10,987 bases of DNA, from NCBI RefSeq assembly GCF_947254915.1, contig NZ_CAMYEZ010000071.1:1-10987 (forward strand), written 5' to 3'. Positions 1 to 4,276 of the stretch are shown here, piece by piece. The stretch is from an uncultured Porphyromonas sp. GTDB taxonomy: Bacteria > Bacteroidota > Bacteroidia > Bacteroidales > Porphyromonadaceae. The notes beneath the pieces are model-generated. The model worked only from the letters and a program-made list of their open reading frames with translations, ran no database searches and was not told where the DNA came from. Within the stretch, counting starts at the first letter, position 1. Each line of letters opens with the position of its first letter. A program made the position numbers and the translations under genes.

Positions 1-55
1 GGAGATGCAGACGATCATATCGCTAATGGAGGAGTACAAGTCACACGACCTATGA
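1..55 (+). CDS. 3' end of an unidentified upstream gene (partial)
   Basis: One frame is open from the left edge of the window to a TGA at 53-55 and encodes about 17 residues ending in SLMEEYKSHDL. Its stop overlaps the ATG of the HIRAN gene in an ATGA arrangement, a common sign of two co-transcribed, translationally coupled genes. The fragment is too short to identify, and the frame could in principle be open by chance; the ATGA overlap is the main argument that it is real. Confidence 0.5.
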   Translation, partial: EMQTIISLMEEYKSHDL

Positions 56-441
56 AACATGAGATCATACCAGTCAGCCCAGAGCTACTAGCGCTCATTG
101 GCACAGAGGGGATCAACGCACTAGGACTGCCCAAGCGGGAGATCTTCCTGCTAGACATCGTAGTCGCTGGCACCACCTTCTGCCCTGTAGTACAGGAACT
201 CTACCCGACGCTACTGCCAGACACCGTGCTGCGTATGGTACGTCAGCCACAAAACGAACACGACGAGCACGCCATCGCCATCTACTACGAGGAGCACCGC
301 ATAGGCTATGTGCCACAAGAGCTCAACCTAGTCATATCTCGCTTGATGGACGCTGGCAAAGAATTTTACGCTCGGGTCGTCCAGGTGAAAAAGATCAACG
401 AGTGGATACGTATATCGGCTCAGCTCTTTATGATCGAATAG
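52..441 (+). CDS. Stand-alone HIRAN-domain protein
   Basis: A 129-residue protein in which residues about 33-125 match the HIRAN fold: an opening beta strand (DIVVAGTTF, 35-43), the diagnostic N68-x-x-D71-x-x-A74-I75 segment (QNEHDEHAIAI), then RIGYVP (83-88) and a following helix (LNLVISRLMDAG). In the family HIRAN binds DNA 3' ends or damaged DNA; it occurs fused to SNF2 helicases such as HLTF/Rad5 and also alone in bacteria and phages, where its role is not settled. Here there is no helicase or nuclease domain. The start at 52 is supported by GGAGGAG at 28-34 and by the ATGA overlap with the preceding frame. It converges on the lysis-like cassette. The domain call is firm; the function is unknown. 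Confidence 0.8.
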   Translation: MKHEIIPVSPELLALIGTEGINALGLPKREIFLLDIVVAGTTFCPVVQELYPTLLPDTVLRMVRQPQNEHDEHAIAIYYEEHRIGYVPQELNLVISRLMDAGKEFYARVVQVKKINEWIRISAQLFMIE

Positions 442-447
442 CGAAAG

Positions 448-489
448 GTCGGGGCGCACGAACGTGTAACCCGCTGGACGCACCCCGAC
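448..489. repeat. Inverted repeat between convergent genes, with short repeated motifs
   Basis: GTCGGGG at 448-454 is complementary to CCCCGAC at 483-489, and the 84-base gap between the two convergent genes also repeats ACGTGTAAC (462-470 and 488-496) and CGCAC (455, 479, 508). The hairpin has a large loop and no T-run, so it is at best a weak factor-independent terminator. It lies where both converging transcripts must end. Confidence 0.35.
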
Positions 490-525
490 GTGTAACGACT
501 GTAGGGACGCACGATCCCCACGCTC

Positions 526-1041
526 CTACCAGCGCCACCGTCGCATCAAGATCCGCATAAGCGTAGCGACCCCGACCACCAGGAGCAAGCTACCCACGAT
601 CCCAACTAATAGCCCAGCAAGCCAATTCGGACGATGCTCTGCCGTCTGTCGTTCCGTCATCTCTTTCTGCTGACGGTTCGCTTGCTGTAGCACTTCCTCC
701 TTTCGAGCCACACTATCTTGTTGCTGGACGACCGTTCGCCTAGCACGTATGTAGCGCACACCTGGCAGTTGCGACCGACTCACAGCCAGTAGCGAGTCTT
801 CAGCCAGAGCCCCTACAGCGAAAGCCCCTCGACTAGGCGAAACGGTGTCTAGGAGGAGTATCTCCCACTCCTCTAGGGTGGTGTCACGGAGATGTTGCTC
901 CGCATGGTTCACCGCCAGCTCGCTACGTTGCTGCGACTGTTGTTGCGATGCCTCGGTAGAGTGCTTTCGCCGAGTGCCACAGCTCAGTAGCATACTGGCG
1001 GTGAGGATCAGTGCGCACACGACACTTTTATAGCTCCTCAT
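526..1041 (-). CDS. Lipoprotein with C-terminal membrane anchor, unimolecular-spanin-like
   Basis: A 171-residue protein not recognised by family. It opens with a lipoprotein signal (basic MRSYK, hydrophobic stretch, lipobox LLSC with Cys21 as the lipidated residue). A polar, glutamine-rich and probably helical section follows (about 27-50 and 103-137), then one hydrophobic segment at about 140-165 and a basic end (RILMRRWRW). A lipid anchor at one end and a membrane helix at the other, separated by a roughly 115-residue periplasmic linker, is the topology of u-spanins such as T1 gp11, which join the outer and inner membranes and fuse them in the last step of phage lysis. It is last in the cassette and its start overlaps the preceding gene by 14 bases, with no clear Shine-Dalgarno site, so coupled translation is likely. 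The spanin role is inferred from topology and context; an ordinary phage-derived lipoprotein is the alternative. Confidence 0.7.
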   Translation of the reverse strand: MRSYKSVVCALILTASMLLSCGTRRKHSTEASQQQSQQRSELAVNHAEQHLRDTTLEEWEILLLDTVSPSRGAFAVGALAEDSLLAVSRSQLPGVRYIRARRTVVQQQDSVARKEEVLQQANRQQKEMTERQTAEHRPNWLAGLLVGIVGSLLLVVGVATLMRILMRRWRW

Positions 1042-1240
1042 GATACTTGTACTTATAGTCTAGTCCGAGGAGGGCTCCCACGAAGGTCATCACCTCCCCG
1101 TATGCCACCAGCACAGAGCTGTCTATGACCCCTAGTGGAGGTGCTGTAAAGCCCGCAGCTAGGAGACCTATGCCAGAGATGCTCAGGATGAAGGCTAGGC
1201 AGAGTTGCTTGCCACCTCGAGGTTTTATCGTTTGTGCCAT
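1028..1240 (-). CDS. Small two-helix membrane protein, holin-like
   Basis: A 70-residue protein with a short basic N-terminus (MAQTIKPRGGK), a first hydrophobic segment at about 13-35, a turn with prolines (APPLG), and a second hydrophobic segment at about 41-60, followed by a charged tail (DYKYKYHEEL). Size, two helices and charged ends resemble class II holins, and similar proteins are commonly found next to amidases in Bacteroidetes prophages. It overlaps the amidase gene by 16 bases and the lipoprotein gene by 14, an arrangement typical of coupled lysis genes. Holins share little sequence, so the assignment rests on topology and neighbours. A competing frame over nearly the same bases (1053-1268) is polar and shows no membrane segments, so it was not chosen. 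Confidence 0.72.
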   Translation of the reverse strand: MAQTIKPRGGKQLCLAFILSISGIGLLAAGFTAPPLGVIDSSVLVAYGEVMTFVGALLGLDYKYKYHEEL

Positions 1241-1692
1241 AGGGATAGATACTCTTTGAATGCGTCAAAACAGGGGCACGCCTTCATCCATTCGTGAGGC
1301 TCTATGATGCCGTTGTGGTTTAGGTCGGGGCTCAAGTCTCTATGCCCCACGATGCGTGCCTTAGGGTGGATAGCTACGAGCGTCTGCAGTAGCTTGAGCA
1401 TAGCAGCTCGCTGCTCAGGCGTACGGGTATCCCACGGAGTACCGTCAGGTTTCAGTCCCCCCTCGTAGCATATGCCGAGACTACAGCGGTTGTATCCGAT
1501 AGCGTGAGCACCAGGCATGGAGAGAGGTCGCAAAGACTCAATAACGCCTGAGCGTGTGATGTAAAAGTGGTATCCAGCCATGGCAAAGCCTCTGGCACGA
1601 TGGTCTTGGTCTAGTTGCCATGAGCTGTAAGTCATATTACTACGTGTGGCGCTACAGTGTACTACGATATACTTAATATCTTCAGTCTTCAT
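1225..1692 (-). CDS. N-acetylmuramoyl-L-alanine amidase (T7 lysozyme type, Amidase_2)
   Basis: A 155-residue single-domain amidase that cuts the bond between muramic acid and the stem peptide of peptidoglycan. Expected zinc ligands are present: His12 in IVVHCSAT, His117 in VGHRDLSPD and Cys139 in ACPCFDA; Tyr41 (GYHFYI) and His63 (GAHAIGYN) match conserved active-site positions. A short DLNHNGIIEPHEW segment between the second and third ligands is usual for Bacteroidetes versions. There is no signal peptide or cell-wall-binding domain, so like phage endolysins it would need a holin to reach the wall; the holin-like gene directly follows and overlaps it. The length is normal for the family and the enzyme appears intact. 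It lies 84 bases downstream of the HU-like gene, with no small smalltalk-type frame between them. Confidence 0.93.
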   Translation of the reverse strand: MKTEDIKYIVVHCSATRSNMTYSSWQLDQDHRARGFAMAGYHFYITRSGVIESLRPLSMPGAHAIGYNRCSLGICYEGGLKPDGTPWDTRTPEQRAAMLKLLQTLVAIHPKARIVGHRDLSPDLNHNGIIEPHEWMKACPCFDAFKEYLSLWHKR

Positions 1693-1720
1693 AATTATAG
1701 AGATTAGAGGGTAGAGAGTA

Positions 1721-1747
1721 GAGGGGGCAGATTACTCCGCCCCCCTC
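1721..1747. repeat. GC-rich hairpin between the HU-like and amidase genes
   Basis: GAGGGGG at 1721-1727 pairs with CCCCCTC at 1741-1747, closing a loop of about 13 bases. In the direction of the flanking genes (-) no T-run follows, so it is more likely a transcript-processing or pausing structure than a terminator. A second small inverted repeat (TAGTCAA / TTGACTA, 1764-1779) includes the stop codon of the HU-like gene. Confidence 0.4.
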
Positions 1748-1776
1748 TTTGAAATGCTCCGATTAGTCAACTTTGA

Positions 1777-2310
1777 CTATAAGCCACCGTTGTTCTTTTC
1801 TGACTTGGAGGTACCCTCAGTCTCGTTACTTGCAGGAGGAGTCTTAGAGCCTGGCTCTTCGGAGGTGTTATGACCAGGAGTCGTATGAGGCTTCTCTCCT
1901 GTTCCTACTGATGAGCTTGAGACATCAGACTTGAGGTAGCTAGCGTTTTTCATCTTGGTGCGAACCTGATGCCCCGGGACAAATATGACCCTATTGCCAT
2001 AGATCATCTCCCGCTTGAAGCTCTCAGGCTTGTCGCAAGACTTGCTACGCAGAGTCGCTCTAAATCGTCCTAGATCTCCTAGGTCTACTATACGTCCATT
2101 AGCAAGCTCTATAGAGAGTAGCATAGAGACCGTATTCAAGACGCTGAGCACGTCACCGACAGATATAGCGGAGATTTGAGAGACCATCTGAGCAATGTCT
2201 GCCTGTGAGGTGACACCATCGTACTTAGCTTGTGCGTAGTAATTAGTCGTAGTAGTGCCTAGGGTTAAGCCTTTGCGGTTGATTTGCTGGATAGCATACT
2301 TGATTGCCAT
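1777..2310 (-). CDS. HU-like DNA-binding protein with disordered tail (HU-HIG type)
   Basis: A 177-residue protein. Residues 1 to about 127 follow the HU/IHF-like pattern found in Bacteroidetes: an N-terminal strand (MAIKYAIQQI), a helical part with TSQADIAQMVSQISAISVGDV (34-54) and a helix (LSVLNTVSMLLSIELANG), then IVDLGDLGRFRATLRS (75-89) and the basic arm and closing strands (GNRVIFVPGHQVRTKM, 105-120). The last 50 residues are rich in Ser, Thr, Pro, Gly and Glu and look disordered, as in HU domains fused to glycine-rich or similar tails. Canonical HU is about 90 residues, so this is the enlarged accessory type, often found beside amidase genes. It is first in the cassette and is probably transcribed from a promoter over 200 bases upstream. 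Its DNA target and role are unknown. Confidence 0.85.
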   Translation of the reverse strand: MAIKYAIQQINRKGLTLGTTTTNYYAQAKYDGVTSQADIAQMVSQISAISVGDVLSVLNTVSMLLSIELANGRIVDLGDLGRFRATLRSKSCDKPESFKREMIYGNRVIFVPGHQVRTKMKNASYLKSDVSSSSVGTGEKPHTTPGHNTSEEPGSKTPPASNETEGTSKSEKNNGGL

Positions 2311-2524
2311 AGTAATTTGTTTTTTTAGAGTTGATAAATTTAGTTCGTCTTCTATTGAGATGCTGTCATTGCTACCTTGAGGACTCCCTATGTATAATAG
2401 GTGTCATAGAGCTTGCCGGCGATTGCTCTCATAGACTGTCTACTGATAGGGGCTGCAGAGCCTAATTTTCTCTACCTGCTAACCCTCTAGAGGTGTGCGT
2501 GGCAATATCTCTGAGGAGACGATG
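2311..2524 (-). other. Non-coding leader region of the HU-like gene
   Basis: No convincing frame is seen on either strand. Just before the start codon the minus strand has AACTCTAAAA followed by an A-rich stretch, the low-structure kind of leader used in Bacteroidetes in place of a Shine-Dalgarno site. Farther up are small inverted repeats such as CTATG/CATAG around 2387-2408. The rest, up to the tRNA promoter at 2777, shows no gene, repeat or RNA family that could be recognised. Confidence 0.4.
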
Positions 2525-2532
2525 CAAAGGTA
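2525..2532 (-). promoter_or_regulatory. Candidate -7 box for the HU/amidase cassette
   Basis: On the minus strand the bases read TACCTTTG, a perfect match to the Bacteroidetes TAnnTTTG box. No good TTTG box stands at the usual 19-21-base distance, so the site is only moderately supported. If used, it would give the HU-like gene a leader of roughly 205-210 bases. Confidence 0.4.
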
Positions 2533-2776
2533 CGACACGAGGATCAGGGCACCTGCTGTCAAGAGTCATCAACAATCATCTTGAGGAACAAAAGGGTTGC
2601 ACGCTCCTTGTTTGGTATCGGTTCCCACGAAGACTTCTTGTTTTGTATGGGACTAAAGATCCAACAGGTTGGTCCTGAGGATATTTCTGTTGCGCAGGGA
2701 CTCTCTTGCGTCCAAGCTAAGAAGTGAAGTCTCGTAGGCAGAATTAGCAGATTGCGAAAAAAGTTGCCCAAAGTGC

Positions 2777-2806
2777 TTGCAGTATTCAGAAAAAGTTGTA
2801 CCTTTG
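2777..2806 (+). promoter_or_regulatory. Promoter of the tRNA-Lys gene
   Basis: TACCTTTG at 2799-2806 matches the Bacteroidetes -7 box TAnnTTTG, and TTG at 2777-2779 stands 19 bases upstream, the expected place for the -33 element. The box lies about 48 bases before the mature tRNA, leaving room for a 5' leader. Confidence 0.7.
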
Positions 2807-2854
2807 CATCACAGTTCAGGAAGGAAGCCCCTGTGGCACTCCAGAATGAAGCTT

Positions 2855-2927
2855 GACTTCGTAGCTCAGTTGGTAGAGCAACTGACTCTTAATCAGTGGG
2901 TCGAGGGTTCGAGCCCCTCCGAGGTCA
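2855..2927 (+). tRNA. tRNA-Lys, anticodon CTT
   Basis: A 73-base cloverleaf. The acceptor arm GACTTCG (2855-2861) pairs with CGAGGTC (2920-2926) with two G-T pairs; the D arm is GCTC/GAGC (2864-2867, 2876-2879). The anticodon stem ACTGA/TCAGT encloses CTCTTAA, placing CTT at 2888-2890, which reads the AAG lysine codon. The T arm GAGGG/CCCTC (2903-2907, 2915-2919) encloses TTCGAGC. The discriminator is A2927. CCA is not encoded, so it must be added after transcription. The gene stands alone with its own promoter and terminator. Confidence 0.96.
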
Positions 2928-2950
2928 CGTTTAATCATAGTTCAGAGATA

Positions 2951-2983
2951 GAAGCCTCTTGCGTTTAGCAAGGGGCTTCTTTT
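2951..2983 (+). terminator. Intrinsic terminator of the tRNA-Lys transcript
   Basis: A 12-base-pair stem (2951-2962 with 2968-2979, one G-T pair) closes a five-base loop GTTTA and is followed by TTTT. It begins 23 bases after the tRNA and would end a single-tRNA transcript. Confidence 0.88.
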
Positions 2984-3029
2984 ATGCTATGATGGGTATG
3001 TCATACATCTGTGGCGACTGTCGTATTTT

Positions 3030-3055
3030 CCACTCCAAAATGCAATTTGGAGTGG
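3030..3055. repeat. Perfect 10-bp hairpin, first of a cluster of three
   Basis: CCACTCCAAA (3030-3039) is the exact complement of TTTGGAGTGG (3046-3055) around a six-base loop. It has a T-run before it and none after it on the plus strand, so it does not look like a terminator for either direction. Confidence 0.7.
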
Positions 3056-3118
3056 AGCTCGCCCTGCTCCGGACGCCCCCTCCTCTCCTAGGAGGGCGGG
3101 AGGAGCAGGTAGCGAGCT
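3056..3118. repeat. Long imperfect GC-rich hairpin, second of the cluster
   Basis: AGCTCGC (3056-3062) pairs with GCGAGCT (3112-3118) and CCTGCTCC (3063-3070) with GGAGCAGG (3102-3109), with a two-base bulge at 3110-3111. Inside, 3074-3084 pairs with AGGAGGGCG (3090-3098) apart from two extra C, leaving a five-base loop. In all this is about 24 base pairs in 63 bases. No protein-coding frame explains it. Confidence 0.65.
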
Positions 3119-3130
3119 GCCGAGACGAAA

Positions 3131-3158
3131 AAAGGGACGATGCGCCCACCGTCCCTTT
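3131..3158. terminator. Terminator-like hairpin, third of the cluster
   Basis: AAAGGGACG (3131-3139) is exactly complementary to CGTCCCTTT (3150-3158) around a ten-base loop. A run of A before it means that, read on the minus strand, the stem is followed by T-rich sequence, the form of a factor-independent terminator for leftward transcription. No leftward gene is seen to its right, so either an unrecognised short transcript ends here or the element is a mobile or structural repeat. Confidence 0.5.
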
Positions 3159-3171
3159 AAGGTTAATGCAG

Positions 3172-3179
3172 TATATTTG
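3172..3179 (+). promoter_or_regulatory. Possible second -7 box upstream of frdC
   Basis: TATATTTG is a perfect TAnnTTTG match pointing toward frdCAB, but it has no recognisable -33 element and lies over 320 bases from frdC. It may be chance in an AT-rich stretch. Confidence 0.25.
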
Positions 3180-3358
3180 TTGTGGAAACAAAAACTCAGC
3201 GATATACACGTGTACCATCTCAGTAACACCTCCCCAACTGTGTACTTTTTTTCAGGAAGAGGACACAGTCTAAAACTCTAATCTCTCTTTTCTGACCTCT
3301 AATCTCTTCCCCTCCTGAAATTAAGACGATATTATAGTAGTTAATAGTAGGTATTTTG

Positions 3359-3366
3359 TATCTTTG
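3359..3366 (+). promoter_or_regulatory. Likely promoter (-7 box) of the frdCAB operon
   Basis: TATCTTTG matches the Bacteroidetes -7 consensus TAnnTTTG and is the closest such box before frdC. The -33 region is AT-rich without a clear TTTG. Transcription from here would start near 3373 and give a leader of about 130 bases, which contains a 10-bp palindrome, AGAGCGCTCT (3405-3414), of unknown use. Confidence 0.6.
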
Positions 3367-3503
3367 TGGAGCAAAGGAGATGTCTCGCATCGCAAAAGGT
3401 CGGTAGAGCGCTCTGAGAAGCCCTTCCCCTATACAGCTATTTGCCATGTCTAGACAGACCTACAGTAACTGATAACATCACTCAAGTAATCAAACGAACA
3501 AAT

Positions 3504-4247
3504 ATGTGGATCTTTAAATCATCAATCGGGAGAAAGTTCATCATGAGTCTCTCAGGACTCTTCTTGATTATCTTCCTATTGCTACATGGCTGTATCAACC
3601 TACTAGCCGTCTACGATGCGATCAATGTGAATAGCGAGTTCCCTACGGAGCTGTACAATCAAGCCTGTCACGTCATGGGTACCAACATATTGGTACAGAT
3701 CATGGTCCCCGTCCTAGCGCTGGGCTTCATCGTACATATCATCTACGCATTATGGCTGACACTGCTCAATCGTAAGGCACGTGGCAATGATCGCTACGCC
3801 ATCTTCACACGGGCTAAGATAGACTGGGCGAGCAAGAATATGTTTGTCCTGGGTATCATCGTATTGGGGCTACTGGTCTTCCACCTGACACACTTCTGGA
3901 GCAAGATGCAACTACAGGAGTGGACGGGAGGTGAGAGTGCCGAGGGCTACCAGCTCGTCGTGCAGACCTTTAGCAATGTATGGGTCTCTATCCTATACCT
4001 CGTATGGCTCGTAGCTATTTGGTTTCACCTTACGCACGGATTTTGGAGTGCTCTGCAGACTCTTGGGTGGAACAATAAGAAGTGGTTCAACCGCCTACAT
4101 GTCATCAGCTACATCGTCGCCACACTACTAGTGCTCATCTTTGCCGTTGTAGTCGTTTACTTTGGCTTCATCTACTCAGGTCCGCAGAGCCTTAATGAGG
4201 CTATCCCCTACGCTGAGGCTAATGTAGCTACTCTTCCTATCATCTAA
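3504..4247 (+). CDS. frdC: Fumarate reductase/succinate dehydrogenase cytochrome b subunit
   Basis: The 247-residue membrane anchor of the fumarate reductase complex. It binds heme b and exchanges electrons between menaquinone in the inner membrane and the catalytic subunits. The protein has five hydrophobic segments (about 12-36, 62-88, 112-131, 157-178, 200-225). His28, His78, His127 and His175 lie in or near them with spacing like the four heme ligands of the Wolinella diheme FrdC, so a two-heme, single-subunit type B anchor is likely. The frame is open back to an ATG at 3441, but the ATG at 3504 is preferred because the family begins with M-W-x-x-x-S-S-I-G-R-K; the 21-residue extension is polar and unlike the family. 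frdA follows after 29 bases in the same operon. Confidence 0.93.
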   Translation: MWIFKSSIGRKFIMSLSGLFLIIFLLLHGCINLLAVYDAINVNSEFPTELYNQACHVMGTNILVQIMVPVLALGFIVHIIYALWLTLLNRKARGNDRYAIFTRAKIDWASKNMFVLGIIVLGLLVFHLTHFWSKMQLQEWTGGESAEGYQLVVQTFSNVWVSILYLVWLVAIWFHLTHGFWSALQTLGWNNKKWFNRLHVISYIVATLLVLIFAVVVVYFGFIYSGPQSLNEAIPYAEANVATLPII

Positions 4248-4276
4248 ATCTACGAACTACCTTAATCATCAGAGAT

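Noticed and set aside
1693..1776. A small smalltalk-type gene between the HU-like and amidase genes
   Set aside because: No start codon followed by a usable frame exists in the gap on the minus strand.
2559..2771. Short frames on both strands before the tRNA
   Set aside because: They have odd composition, no ribosome site, no recognisable domain, and overlap one another.
2855..2927. tRNA-Lys as attachment site for a prophage bearing the lysis-like genes
   Set aside because: No integrase gene and no second copy of the tRNA 3' end are seen in the window, and the cassette lies on the 5' side of the tRNA.
3441..3503. Upstream in-frame start for frdC, adding 21 residues
   Set aside because: The added residues are polar and unlike the family, which starts at M-W just before the conserved SSIGRK.
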